Source: CAYTMY01 sp964618075
GTDB taxonomy: Bacteria > Bacillota > Clostridia > Eubacteriales > Anaerofustaceae
Reading direction: 5' to 3'
NCBI GenBank assembly: GCA_964618075.1
Contig: CAZTZO010000006.1
Coordinates: 8,962-72,961 of the forward strand
Length of the DNA stretch: 64,000 nucleotides
The notes under the pieces are model-generated. The model did not search any database. It saw only the letters and a list, made by a program, of their open reading frames with translations, and was not told the DNA's origin. Made by a program: the position numbers and the translations under genes. Of this stretch, positions 44,811 to 53,737 are shown one piece after another. Within the stretch, counting starts at the first letter, position 1. Every line of letters begins with the position of its first letter.

Positions 44811-46688
44811 ATGACACAGTATATAAAGAAGTTTTTAAACCTAAACAAAGACTATAACAACGGGCTTTACGCCGTAAAAACGGCACTTGTCAAATACATG
44901 GCAGACAAGGGCGTTTATTTTGATGTGCTTTCTTCTATAAACGAAATATTCGATGATTTTACATTTGACAATATCATTTCGCTCTGGGCAAAAAGGGACA
45001 TCCACATACTAAACGAAGAGAAATGCTATCTAAATGATGACGAACGCTATGATATTTATACCCTTATAATCGACGATGCGTTTTCATTTGAAAACGAGAA
45101 CAGCTCATGCATTGGGCGCATATATGAGCAAAGCCTGAATGAAGAAGTCAAAAAGAATAAAGGCGTCACCTACACACCCGAGGATCTGTGCGAATATATG
45201 ATATCCTTAGTGCGTAAGGATATTAAAAAGGATGATAAATTACTCGATCCTGCCTGCGGCTGCGGTATATTCTTGGAGGGCTTTTATAACGCTCTGATGA
45301 GTGCTTCATGCGAAAAAACTTCAGAGGAAGTCATATTTGAAGCGCACAAGCGAATATTAAACGAATCGATTTACGGCTGTGATACTTCTCAAATATCGTG
45401 CGCCGTATCAAAAATTATACTCTCTCTGAAATACCCCATATGCGTTATTTCACAGCACATTTATTGCTGCGACAGTCTTTTGGACATAAAAAAGAATACA
45501 GGCGCAACTAAATTCGACTGGGTGATAACCAACCCCCCATATATCGGGCACAAGAAGATCGAAGCCTCCTACAGACATAAACTCGCAAAAAAATATGACA
45601 GAGTATACTACGACAAGGCAGACATATCGTATTGCTTTTTTATGCTGGGATATGAGGTGTTGAAAAAAAACGGCAGACTTTTGTATTTAACGAGCCGTTA
45701 CTTCGCCGAAAGCAAGTTCGCCGAAGGCTTAAGAGATTTCATTTTAGAAAAATTCTCTTTTTTGAAAATCGTTGATTTCTACGGTGTGCGCCCCTTTAAG
45801 ACAGCGGGGATCGACCCTATGATAATATATCTTAAAAAATCAGAGCAAAAGGCGGAAAGCTTCCCTGTAGTGAAATACTCCTCTTTAAATAAAGATATGC
45901 TTGTCGCCTTTGAACCGTCATGCTTTAATGTGTCTATAAGGGATTTATCTCTGGCAGGCTTTAATTTTCTCACAGAGGCACAAAGAAAAATTGTTGATGC
46001 TATCGAAGGGAGATGCGAATATACCTTGGAGGATATAGTTGATTTTTTTCAGGGTATGATAACAGGCTGCGACAAGGCTTTTGTAATATCCTCCGATTCG
46101 CTTATTTACTCAGCGTGTATAGATGAATGCGGCAAAAAATGGCTTAAAGGAAAGGATTTAAAGGATAATATATGCTTTAGGGATAAATACGTGCTTTATA
46201 CAAACGGTATTAAGGACATATCTAGAATAATGAACACGATAAAACGGCTAAAAATGTATAAAGACGTTCTTTCGAAGCGCAGAGAATGCGTAAACTCTAC
46301 GAGAAAATTCTACGAGCTGCAATGGGGACGAAATAGTGAGCTTTTCGATAATGACAAGGTTATATTCGCTTATAAAGGAGAGAAAAACAACTTTCTTTTT
46401 GATGACAATTCTTATTATTTCAGCGCCGATATATATGCTTTTAAGCTAAAGGATGAAGTAAAAAATAAGTTGGATACAAAAAAACTCATAATGCTTCTAA
46501 ACAGCGCTCCCTACGACAGATACTTTAAAACGTACGCAAAGAAGCTGGGCGGAAAGCTGTATGAGTACTACCCCAACACCGTATGTAAAATGAAAATACC
46601 TTCTTTTAATGTTATAAATTCCTTTACTTCACAAGAGGATATATATAACTATTTTCATCTGAGTAAGGAGGACGTTTATCCCTTGTAG
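44811..46688 (+). CDS. Orphan type II adenine-N6 DNA methyltransferase (CamA-like class)
   Basis: A 625-residue class I SAM-dependent methyltransferase. SAM motif I is LLDPACGCGIFLEGF near residue 145; the adenine-N6 catalytic motif is VITNPPYIGHKK near 240; a target-recognition part follows. The C-terminal half has FYELQWGRNSELF and KLYEYYPNTVCKMKIP, like the clostridial orphan enzyme CamA, which marks CAAAAA sites. No restriction gene is next to it. I start at the ATG at 44811; a TTG 18 bp upstream is possible. Neither has a clear ribosome site. The 3' end overlaps the convergent ANTAR gene by 13 bp. Class is sure; target sequence is unknown. Confidence 0.85.
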   Translation: MTQYIKKFLNLNKDYNNGLYAVKTALVKYMADKGVYFDVLSSINEIFDDFTFDNIISLWAKRDIHILNEEKCYLNDDERYDIYTLIIDDAFSFENENSSCIGRIYEQSLNEEVKKNKGVTYTPEDLCEYMISLVRKDIKKDDKLLDPACGCGIFLEGFYNALMSASCEKTSEEVIFEAHKRILNESIYGCDTSQISCAVSKIILSLKYPICVISQHIYCCDSLLDIKKNTGATKFDWVITNPPYIGHKKIEASYRHKLAKKYDRVYYDKADISYCFFMLGYEVLKKNGRLLYLTSRYFAESKFAEGLRDFILEKFSFLKIVDFYGVRPFKTAGIDPMIIYLKKSEQKAESFPVVKYSSLNKDMLVAFEPSCFNVSIRDLSLAGFNFLTEAQRKIVDAIEGRCEYTLEDIVDFFQGMITGCDKAFVISSDSLIYSACIDECGKKWLKGKDLKDNICFRDKYVLYTNGIKDISRIMNTIKRLKMYKDVLSKRRECVNSTRKFYELQWGRNSELFDNDKVIFAYKGEKNNFLFDDNSYYFSADIYAFKLKDEVKNKLDTKKLIMLLNSAPYDRYFKTYAKKLGGKLYEYYPNTVCKMKIPSFNVINSFTSQEDIYNYFHLSKEDVYPL

Positions 46689-47263
46689 GTCTTTAATATC
46701 TTATCGCATACCGCTCTTCTCGATTGTCTTGAGTTCATGGATTCCTTCTCAATATATCTATGAGCCTCATCCTCGCTCATTGAACAATACTCAATAAGCG
46801 TCCATTTTGCCTTGTTTACAATTCGTATTTCGTCTATTTTCTTTTCAAGCTTCTCGTTTTCCTTGTTTATCCGTTGCAATTTTTCGTATGCCGCCATGGT
46901 AATGTTGTAGCACATATACAGTAAGTGCGCATTTAATGGCTTTGGCAATACTGCAATACCGTACGGCTCCAGCTCATAAGCCGTTTGCTCGTATATCTCA
47001 TTTTTTACGATGAAAATTATTCCCGATATTTCGTTTTCACTGATATATAAGGCAAGCTCGTTGCCAAATTCATCGCAAAGCGGCGCATTTATTACAACTG
47101 AATCAAAGCTCTTTTTCAATAACTCCCTGCGGGCATGCGAACCACTCTGTGCATTGGTGATATTGTTGGAAAGCTTGTCGCCTAAAAATTCATTTATATA
47201 TTTTTTAGCGTTCTCATTGCTCGAAACGACAAGAATGCTGCGAGCGTCATCGTTTGAATGCAT
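46676..47263 (-). CDS. ANTAR-domain RNA-binding response regulator
   Basis: A 195-residue protein. Residues 1-120 look like a receiver domain with poor phosphorylation residues (SILVVSSNENAKKYI). A coiled coil (about 130-150) leads to a C-terminal ANTAR domain: KAKWTLIEYCSMSEDEAHRYIEKESMNSRQ-type sequence, ending ICDKIL-like. ANTAR proteins bind dual hexaloop hairpins in mRNA leaders and prevent termination. It is the last gene of the glutamate synthase operon. The GSIII leader at 53703 has a fitting hairpin, so that leader is its probable target. Clostridial NitR is an analogous nitrogen regulator. Confidence 0.88.
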   Translation of the reverse strand: MHSNDDARSILVVSSNENAKKYINEFLGDKLSNNITNAQSGSHARRELLKKSFDSVVINAPLCDEFGNELALYISENEISGIIFIVKNEIYEQTAYELEPYGIAVLPKPLNAHLLYMCYNITMAAYEKLQRINKENEKLEKKIDEIRIVNKAKWTLIEYCSMSEDEAHRYIEKESMNSRQSRRAVCDKILKTYKG

Positions 47264-47278
47264 TAAGATTTCTCCGTT

Positions 47279-48517
47279 TCAAACTTTGAGATTCTTTTGT
47301 CTGTCGTCTATGGCGTTAAGTATTTCCCGGGGCATACACTCTAAAAGGAATGCGGAATTTTTGGCTCTGTCCATTGCCTCGCGAAAGCTTAAGGGCAAAG
47401 TTTTCATTTCTTTCATATCGTCATTCTTATTGTTTTCGTCAAATCGAACCTCGTGGGGAAGAAGCATTTTATTTTTTATTCCGTCTATCCCTGCGTTGAT
47501 AATCGCCGTAAATGCAAGGTAGGGATTTGAAATATTATCCGGGCTTGATAATGCGAAGCATATATTTTTATTTTCGTCCTTTGACACCCTTACGAGCTGT
47601 AAAGCGTTTAAGCTTGTCCATGATATATATTTTAACAAAGGATAAGCCGCTATCCTCTCGTATGACTGCTCGGTTGGATTGGTTATTACAGTGATATCGC
47701 CAATATGCTCAAGCACTCCAGCTATAAAGCTTTCTACTTCGCACTCGTTTATTGATGCCGCATTTTTATTTTTAAGCTTAATAATGATATTAAAACCATT
47801 TCCGACATTGTCAATGAGGGGCTTTGGCATAAACGAAGCGCACAACCCGTTTTTATCGGCGACCGTGTTTACCACAGAACGGAAGGTTACAGTATTGTCC
47901 GCGCTGCAAAGGGGGGAATCTGCCTTAAAGTCAACTTCGTTCTGCCCTGGGCCTGCTTCATGGTGAGAGCTTTGCGGAATGATACCCATTTGCTCTATTG
48001 TCAGACAAATTTCTCTTCGTATGTTCTCACAGCGGTCATCGGGAGCAACACAAAGGTAATCACCGTTATCGACAGGTTTTAGGGTGGATTTCCCGTTTTC
48101 GTCCGCTTCAAATAAATAAAATTCGCTTTCAAGGGCAATCTCACAGCAATAACCTTCTTGATTTAGTCGCTTTTCCGTATTTTTAAGAAGCTGCCTGGTA
48201 TCCAGCTCAAAATTTGTACCATCGGGACGCTTTATGTTGCAGAAGAACCTTGCGACTCTGCCATGCGAAGGTCTCCATGGAAGAAGCGCAAAGGTTGTAA
48301 GGTCCGGGAACAGGTACAGTTTTGAAGCGCACACCTTCGAAAAGCCCTCGATATTATTAGCATTGAAGGCTATCCCCTTTTCTATAGCGTGCGGCAGCAT
48401 TGAAGGCTGTATCGCAATGTTACGCTGTACTCCCGATATATCCGAAAACGCAAGACGAATAAATTTTATATCGTTGTCCTCGATAAATTCCACGACCTCA
48501 TCTTTTGAAGTAAACAC
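47279..48517 (-). CDS. Glutamine synthetase-like protein lacking catalytic residues (pseudo-GS)
   Basis: A 412-residue type I-like GS without normal active-site pieces. The first metal motif is kept (ALESEFYLF, Glu130 and Glu132), as is HHEAGPGQNEV (Glu187, Glu194). The GSGMH block is GNGFN (239-243), so the His is Asn. The flap with its Glu (PGYEAP) is reduced to AAYPLL after NPTEQSYERI. The NRSAxxRIP...RxExR arginines are gone in SLNALQLVRVSKDENKNICFALSSPD. It likely cannot make glutamine. It lies between the glutamate synthase genes and the ANTAR regulator, so a sensing role is plausible. Confidence 0.85.
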   Translation of the reverse strand: MFTSKDEVVEFIEDNDIKFIRLAFSDISGVQRNIAIQPSMLPHAIEKGIAFNANNIEGFSKVCASKLYLFPDLTTFALLPWRPSHGRVARFFCNIKRPDGTNFELDTRQLLKNTEKRLNQEGYCCEIALESEFYLFEADENGKSTLKPVDNGDYLCVAPDDRCENIRREICLTIEQMGIIPQSSHHEAGPGQNEVDFKADSPLCSADNTVTFRSVVNTVADKNGLCASFMPKPLIDNVGNGFNIIIKLKNKNAASINECEVESFIAGVLEHIGDITVITNPTEQSYERIAAYPLLKYISWTSLNALQLVRVSKDENKNICFALSSPDNISNPYLAFTAIINAGIDGIKNKMLLPHEVRFDENNKNDDMKEMKTLPLSFREAMDRAKNSAFLLECMPREILNAIDDRQKNLKV

Positions 48518-48559
48518 TTTTAATACCCTCCGACATTACTTGGTATGATTATACACTAC

Positions 48560-49210
48560 TTAGTTAGATACATAAAGCTGTTTATAAGGACTTTTTGTAT
48601 TTGGAGTGAGAACATAAAATTGATCCTTGAGTATGTCGTTTGCTTTATAGCCGAATTTTTCGCTAAAGTCATTTATATAAGCTTCTATAAGCTTCATATC
48701 CTCACTTGTTGCCTTTTTAACGCATACTTTGTCCGATATATCCTTTGGCTTTTGAGTGCATCGGATATATATTCTGCCTCCGTACATACCGACTCCGCAG
48801 AACGCTCCGACAGGAAATTCTCCCTCTGAATCAAGCCCCAGTACAACTATATATCCGCCCGCCTGATATTCTCCGAGAAAGCTTCCGCATTTATTTCCCA
48901 CGATTATCACGGGAATTTTGTCATCGTATGCCTTCATATGGATACCCGTTCTGTATCCGACGCTGCCCTTAATATAAATTTTTCCGCCTCGCATAGCATA
49001 ACCTGTTCCGTCGCCGGCATTCCCGTGGATCGTTATGGAGCCGTCATTCATGGTGTCCCCCGTCGCCTCCTGAGCGTTGCCGTAAAGCACTATATCGGCT
49101 CCGTCAAGATATGCGCCCAAAGCGTTGCCGGGCGTTCCCTCAAGGGTGATCGATCCGTCTTGTGCGCCGCATCCTATATATCGTTTTCCCAGGCAATTTT
49201 TATTTTGCAT
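48560..49210 (-). CDS. Glutamate synthase GXGXG-domain subunit
   Basis: A 216-residue right-handed beta-helix protein with repeated Gly motifs (GNALGAYLDGA, GNAGDGTGYAMRGG, GSVGYRTGI, GAFCGVGMYGG). This is the C-terminal GXGXG domain of GltB made as a separate subunit, also shared with formylmethanofuran dehydrogenase subunit C. It is structural in glutamate synthase, linking the glutaminase and FMN domains. It belongs to the operon from 53492. Confidence 0.9.
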   Translation of the reverse strand: MQNKNCLGKRYIGCGAQDGSITLEGTPGNALGAYLDGADIVLYGNAQEATGDTMNDGSITIHGNAGDGTGYAMRGGKIYIKGSVGYRTGIHMKAYDDKIPVIIVGNKCGSFLGEYQAGGYIVVLGLDSEGEFPVGAFCGVGMYGGRIYIRCTQKPKDISDKVCVKKATSEDMKLIEAYINDFSEKFGYKANDILKDQFYVLTPNTKSPYKQLYVSN

Positions 49211-49223
49211 GACATTCTCCTTT

Positions 49224-50453
49224 TTAAAAACCTCTGTTTATAAGCATTGCGCGCTCTTTTCTTTCAAACGCCATAAGCTGAGGCTTTTCTTCTATCAATG
49301 TGAAATCTATTTCGGACAAACGTTTTTTGTCCCTTATCAAGGAAGTATATATTCCCGCTCGCGCTACGTCCCCTATGAGTATAAAACCCTTTAACATATC
49401 GTCCTTATAATACAGAGCCTTATATGTATTCTCCGTCTTTTTTTCGTAGCATTCACCGATATAGCTTCCGGCTGTGATCATATGCATACCCAAAAGCCCT
49501 GTTGCGTTCATGGGAAAGGCATCGCAAAATATTTTATCCTCACCTGCCATATTATTTCCGGCGCATTCACCCTGACGATATGCGTTTGGCATTATTGCAA
49601 TAATTTTTGTGTTTTGTGAGGTTATATCAAAGGAAAGCGATACGTCTCCTGCCGAATATATGTCTTTTATACTTGTTTCGCACCTGTCGTTTATTACCAC
49701 TCCCCTCTCGCAGGCACAGCCTGCTTCAATTAAAAGCTCTTTATTTGGTATAACGCCGGCTGCGCTCACTAAAATGTCAAAATCAACTGTGCTTTCATCG
49801 GACAGATAAGCTTTGTTCGTATCATATCTGTCGACCTTCACTCCGGTAATTATTTTAATCCCCTTCTTTTCAAGGTGATTTCTCATCATAAGCGACGCTT
49901 TATCGTTAAGCACGTTTGCAAGTATTTTATCGGCCAAGTCCACAACGGTTATGCTTTTGCATTTTTCGTATATTCCCTCGGCACATTTAAGACCAATCAA
50001 GCCGGCTCCTATCACCAGCACATTTTTGTCTTTTGATAATGCTGAATTCAGCGCCTTTGCGTCGTCTATCGTCATAAACGTAAATTTATCCTTGACATTT
50101 TCGTACCCCTCTGTAACGGGAACAAATGCTCGCGAGCCTGTAGCCACAAGAAGCTTGTCATAATCAATCACGGTCTTGTCGTTTAGCTCTACCCTTTTAT
50201 TTTGACTGTCTATTTTTTCTACTCTGCATCCCAGATATGTTTTGCAGGCGTTGTCCTTATAGAAGCTGTCGGCTCTGTATTTCATTTTTTGCTCGTTTGT
50301 TTTTGAGCAAAGGAGGTAGGATATAAGCGGTCTGGAATATACGTGATGATTCTCATCGGATATAACGCATATATCTCCTTTTTTATCGTACTGTCTTATC
50401 CCCTCTATGGCGCCGATAGCCGCCGCTGAATTTCCTATAATAACGTATTTCAT
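49224..50453 (-). CDS. NAD(P)/FAD-dependent oxidoreductase of the glutamate synthase operon
   Basis: A 409-residue pyridine nucleotide-disulfide-type flavoprotein. It starts YVIIGNSAAAIGAIEGIR (FAD loop), has NVLVIGAGLIGLKCAEGI near 145 (NAD(P) loop), and GVVINDRCETSIKDIYSAGD near 265. It resembles rubredoxin/NADH reductases. It should pass electrons from NAD(P)H, via the next ferredoxin-like subunit, to the FMN/Fe-S core of glutamate synthase. Start overlaps the previous stop by four bases. Confidence 0.9.
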   Translation of the reverse strand: MKYVIIGNSAAAIGAIEGIRQYDKKGDICVISDENHHVYSRPLISYLLCSKTNEQKMKYRADSFYKDNACKTYLGCRVEKIDSQNKRVELNDKTVIDYDKLLVATGSRAFVPVTEGYENVKDKFTFMTIDDAKALNSALSKDKNVLVIGAGLIGLKCAEGIYEKCKSITVVDLADKILANVLNDKASLMMRNHLEKKGIKIITGVKVDRYDTNKAYLSDESTVDFDILVSAAGVIPNKELLIEAGCACERGVVINDRCETSIKDIYSAGDVSLSFDITSQNTKIIAIMPNAYRQGECAGNNMAGEDKIFCDAFPMNATGLLGMHMITAGSYIGECYEKKTENTYKALYYKDDMLKGFILIGDVARAGIYTSLIRDKKRLSEIDFTLIEEKPQLMAFERKERAMLINRGF

Positions 50454-50884
50454 TTATCAGCCTCCTTTAAAACTATAGCGTTGTTCGGACAACCCTCGAC
50501 GCAGGCGGGAGAATTTTTACTGTTATCAGTACAAAGTTCGCATTTTTGCATGGCACCGTCCTCAGAGGGCATTATTGCACCATAGGGACAGACCAGAACG
50601 CACGTATAGCAACCGACGCATTTATTTTTATCGATTACGACGACGCCGTCTTTTTTACTTAAGGCTCCGCTTATACAGCTTTTCACACACAGTGCGTCCT
50701 TACAGTGACGACAGGCTACGGCAAAGCTGACTGCCTTATTTTCCTCTATTCTGATTCTCGGATTGATTCTGACGCCCTTGAGCGCTTTTATCATGTCATC
50801 CTTTCCGGAGTTGACAAAAGCGCAGTAATATTCGCACAGATGACACCCGAGACACCACTTTTCATCAACGTATATCTTTTTCAT
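50450..50884 (-). CDS. Ferredoxin-like 4Fe-4S dicluster subunit
   Basis: A 144-residue protein with many Cys: CLGCHLCEYYCAF near 12-24, CRHCKDALCVKSC near 58-70, CVGCYTCVLVCP near 89-100, and CELCTDNSK...CVEGCP further on. This is enough for about four [4Fe-4S] clusters in an NrfC/HycB-like layout. It lies between the flavoprotein and the glutamate synthase core and probably wires them together. Overlap with the next gene is four bases. Confidence 0.9.
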   Translation of the reverse strand: MKKIYVDEKWCLGCHLCEYYCAFVNSGKDDMIKALKGVRINPRIRIEENKAVSFAVACRHCKDALCVKSCISGALSKKDGVVVIDKNKCVGCYTCVLVCPYGAIMPSEDGAMQKCELCTDNSKNSPACVEGCPNNAIVLKEADK

Positions 50885-50886
50885 TT

Positions 50887-52392
50887 TTATTCTCCCGCGT
50901 GTTTTATTCCGAGTATTTCCAGTTCTTTTTCATTTAAGCCTATGCCCCTTAGCATAAGTCTGTTTCCTCTGAGAGCTTCTATGGAATTAATTCCCATTCC
51001 GCCCATCATTTCCTTTATCTCATTGTTCCACGCCGTAACCATGTTCACCAGCCTTTGAGAGCCTAAGTCAGGGTTGAGCCTTCTGACAAGCTCTTCTCTT
51101 TGCGTGGCTATGCCCCAGTTGCACCTGCCGCTGTGACAGCTTCTGCACAAATGACAGCCCAAAGCTATCAACGCACTTGTTGCTATGTAAACAGCGTCCG
51201 CACCCAACGCAATAGCCTTCAATACGTCGGCACTGCTCCTTATACTGCCTCCGACGACCAGCGAAACATTGTTTCTTATGCCCTCTCTTCTTAACCGTTC
51301 ATCAACGCTGGCTAAGGCAAGCTCTATTGGAATACCTACATTGTCGCGTATTCTTGTGGGCGCTGCTCCGGTGCCTCCTCGAAAACCGTCTATGGCTATA
51401 ATATCGGCTCCGCTTCGCGCTATGCCTGATGCGATGGCAGAAACATTATGCACTGCGGCAATCTTTACTATTACCGGCTTTTTATAGTCTGTTGTTTCCT
51501 TTAGCATATATACGAGCTGACGCAAATCCTCTATGGAATAAATATCGTGATGAGGCGCAGGTGATATGGCATCGCTCCCCTCGGGTATCATTCTCGTTTT
51601 TGCGATGTCTCCGATGATCTTTGTTCCCGGCAAATGCCCGCCGATACCAGGCTTGGCTCCCTGTCCCATTTTGATCTCTATTGCGCTGCCCGCATTAAGG
51701 TAGTCCTTATACACTCCGAAACGTCCCGATGCGACCTGTACTATCGTATTGGCGCCGTATTTATAAAAGTCGCTGTGAAGACCGCCCTCGCCTGTATTGT
51801 AGTATGTACCAAGCTGTTGTGCTGCACGAGCCAGGGATTCATGAGCGTTATAGCTTATGGAGCCGTACGACATAGCCGAAAACATTATAGGAACCTCCAG
51901 CTTGAGCTGACGTGAAAGATTGTTTATGAGCTTTCCGTTTTTATCTCTTGTTATCTGTGCGTCTTTTTTTCCTAAAAATGTCTTTGTTTCCATCGGCTCA
52001 CGCAGCGGATCTATCGAAGGATTCGTTACCTGTGAAGCATTTATAAGCATCTTGTCCCAATAAATGGGAAGATTAGTCGGATTACCCATTGACGAAAGCA
52101 AAACTCCGCCGCTTTGCGCCTGCCTGTAGATATCAGTTATAGCAGCCTTTGACCAGTTTCCGTTTTCTCTGAAATCGTGTTCTGTTTTCCTTATCCTCAG
52201 CGCTCTTGTGGGACAAAGAGAAACACAGCGATGACAGTTGACGCACTTGGTTTCGTCGGAATGCATCATATCGGTCTCTTCGTCATAATAATGTACTTCA
52301 TTTGCGCATTGTCGCTCGCAAACGCGGCATGATATGCATCTTGTCATATCTCTCAATACTTCATATTCGGGATATAAATAGTTTACAGCCAT
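50887..52392 (-). CDS. Glutamate synthase core, FMN-binding domain with N-terminal ferredoxin motifs
   Basis: A 501-residue protein. Residues about 15-65 carry two ferredoxin motifs (CISCRVCERQCANE and CVNCHRCVSLCP). The rest is the GltB synthase barrel: MFSAMSYGSISYNAHE, GEGGLHSDF, KMGQGAKPGIGGHLPG, GADIIAIDGFRGGTGAAP, VVGGSIRSSADVLKAIALGADAV, and a cluster motif CHLCRSCHSGRCNWG. It makes glutamate from 2-oxoglutarate and ammonia released by the amidotransferase subunit. This is the archaeal/clostridial split type rather than the large GltB. Confidence 0.93.
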   Translation of the reverse strand: MAVNYLYPEYEVLRDMTRCISCRVCERQCANEVHYYDEETDMMHSDETKCVNCHRCVSLCPTRALRIRKTEHDFRENGNWSKAAITDIYRQAQSGGVLLSSMGNPTNLPIYWDKMLINASQVTNPSIDPLREPMETKTFLGKKDAQITRDKNGKLINNLSRQLKLEVPIMFSAMSYGSISYNAHESLARAAQQLGTYYNTGEGGLHSDFYKYGANTIVQVASGRFGVYKDYLNAGSAIEIKMGQGAKPGIGGHLPGTKIIGDIAKTRMIPEGSDAISPAPHHDIYSIEDLRQLVYMLKETTDYKKPVIVKIAAVHNVSAIASGIARSGADIIAIDGFRGGTGAAPTRIRDNVGIPIELALASVDERLRREGIRNNVSLVVGGSIRSSADVLKAIALGADAVYIATSALIALGCHLCRSCHSGRCNWGIATQREELVRRLNPDLGSQRLVNMVTAWNNEIKEMMGGMGINSIEALRGNRLMLRGIGLNEKELEILGIKHAGE

Positions 52393-53492
52393 TTTTGTTG
52401 TCCCTCCTCGTTAAGCTTGTAAATAACGGGCTGACCTCCGTCGGGAGAAAATACTTTATCGGGATTCGCTTCGATTATCCTTATAGCGGATTCTTCACTC
52501 GCAATATACACTGCATTATCCTTTTGCATAACGACCATGCTTCTTAATTTCAATCTGTCGTTTAACGCCATAACTCCGCCTGTAAAGCCCTGAATTATCG
52601 AAAACGGTCCAGTCATAAGAAGCGAAGAGAACATCGTTCTAAGGAATGTTATTCTCATTGCCTCGTCCTTTCCCAGCTTGTCAATCTCAGACCAGAAGGG
52701 GGCGGCTATAACACAGGCTATTTCCTCAAGCGTAAGCTTTTTTCTTCTCTGAAGATAATCTATAATATATGCTATGACCTCGGTATCCGTAAGAAGCGTG
52801 CATTTATAACCGAACATCTCTATAAAGCGCCTGTTTGCGTCATAGGATGATATTTCTCCGTTATGCACTACGCTCGAATCAAGCAAGCCAAAGGGGTGCG
52901 CTCCTCCCCACCAGCCCGGTGTATTTGTGGGATATCTGCCGTGCGCCGTCCATAAATATCCGCTGTAAGACTCTAAATCATAAAACTTTCCTACATCCTC
53001 GGGATAACCGACAGCCTTAAATATACCCATATTTTTTCCACTGGAAAACACATATGCTCCGTTTACGCACGTGTTAATATGAATTACGCCACGCACCACG
53101 AATTCGTCCTCGTCGACCTGAGAGGTCGCAAGCTTTGTTGTAAGAGGAAGGGCGAAATATCTCCATATCAACGGTTCGTTTTTGATTTGAGGAATTTTCC
53201 TTGTGGGTATCTTCGACATATCCACAACGTCGTAGTTCTTAAACAGATAATCCTCACATTCCTTCTTCGCATTCTCATTGTCATAAAAAACATGGAAAGC
53301 ATAATAATCCTTATATTCGGGATATATCCCATACCCTGCAAAGCCGCCTCCAAGACCGTTTGAGCGCTCGTGCATGAGTCCTATTGATTTAATAATATTC
53401 TCCCCGCTCACTCTTTTGCCGTCTCTTTGGAATATGGCGCTTATTGCGCAGCCTGACGGAATCCTGTAGCCGTTTTCACCTTCTCTTAACAT
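52383..53492 (-). CDS. Glutamate synthase class II glutamine amidotransferase subunit
   Basis: A 369-residue Ntn-type amidotransferase. The nucleophile is the Cys in RIPSGCAISAIF at residue 15, so a short propeptide must be cut to expose it. YLWTAHGRYPTNTPGWWGGAHPF and VVHNGEISSYDANR supply the glutamine-binding and oxyanion parts. It releases ammonia from glutamine for the glutamate synthase core. I use the ATG at 53492, seven bases after GAGGT; an ATG at 53498 is too close. It is the first gene of a seven-gene operon ending with the ANTAR regulator. Confidence 0.92.
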   Translation of the reverse strand: MLREGENGYRIPSGCAISAIFQRDGKRVSGENIIKSIGLMHERSNGLGGGFAGYGIYPEYKDYYAFHVFYDNENAKKECEDYLFKNYDVVDMSKIPTRKIPQIKNEPLIWRYFALPLTTKLATSQVDEDEFVVRGVIHINTCVNGAYVFSSGKNMGIFKAVGYPEDVGKFYDLESYSGYLWTAHGRYPTNTPGWWGGAHPFGLLDSSVVHNGEISSYDANRRFIEMFGYKCTLLTDTEVIAYIIDYLQRRKKLTLEEIACVIAAPFWSEIDKLGKDEAMRITFLRTMFSSLLMTGPFSIIQGFTGGVMALNDRLKLRSMVVMQKDNAVYIASEESAIRIIEANPDKVFSPDGGQPVIYKLNEEGQQKWL

Positions 53493-53520
53493 AACCATTA
53501 CCTCATTAATGTTATATGTA

Positions 53521-53580
53521 AAAATAAAAAACGCCCGATAAATATCTTAATATAATATAAAGATACTGTTACCGAACGTC
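53521..53580 (-). terminator. Leader terminator of the glutamate synthase operon
   Basis: On the minus strand ACGTTCGGTAA (53570-53580) pairs with TTATCGGGCGT (11 bp, with G-T pairs); an inner stem AGTATCTT/AAGATATT encloses an AT loop. TTTTTTATTTTT follows. It lies about 30 nt before the first ATG, so it would stop transcription before the operon unless prevented. An alternative 5' hairpin ATGTAT-GAACA-ATACGT would use up the base of this stem. Confidence 0.8.
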
Positions 53581-53608
53581 ATTGTTCATACATATTCAAA
53601 TTTATTAT

Positions 53609-53636
53609 ATTATACACTTTAGCTTTGATATGTCAC
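53609..53636 (-). promoter_or_regulatory. Promoter of the glutamate synthase operon
   Basis: On the minus strand GTGACA (53631-53636), a 16-bp spacer and TATAAT (53609-53614). Start near 53602 leaves a leader of about 110 nt to the ATG at 53492 with the terminator inside. Confidence 0.7.
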
Positions 53637-53665
53637 TACCTTTTTGACAAAAAATGAAAAAATTA

Positions 53666-53693
53666 TTGACAATATGTTTCCAAAGGTTATAAT
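53666..53693 (+). promoter_or_regulatory. Promoter of the GSIII gene
   Basis: Consensus TTGACA (53666-53671), a 16-bp spacer and TATAAT (53688-53693). Start near 53700 gives a leader of about 70 nt. It is back to back with the glutamate synthase promoter. Confidence 0.85.
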
Positions 53694-53702
53694 ATGCACA
53701 TA

Positions 53703-53737
53703 TACAGCAAAGGCGCTGTGGATAATTTTTGTTATCC
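53703..53737 (+). promoter_or_regulatory. Candidate ANTAR-type two-hairpin antiterminator
   Basis: First hairpin TACAGC-AAAGGC-GCTGTG (53703-53720), whose hexaloop has A at position 1 and G at position 4, as in known ANTAR targets. Second hairpin GATAA-TTTTTG-TTATC (53721-53736), also with six loop bases but without the A1/G4 pattern. The first hairpin blocks the lower half of the terminator stem. An ANTAR gene is in the divergent operon. Confidence 0.6.

Noticed and set aside
53570..53602. ANTAR hexaloop in the glutamate synthase leader
   Set aside because: The best 5' hairpins have five-base loops (GAACA or AATAC) and no A1/G4 pattern, so only the terminator is claimed there.
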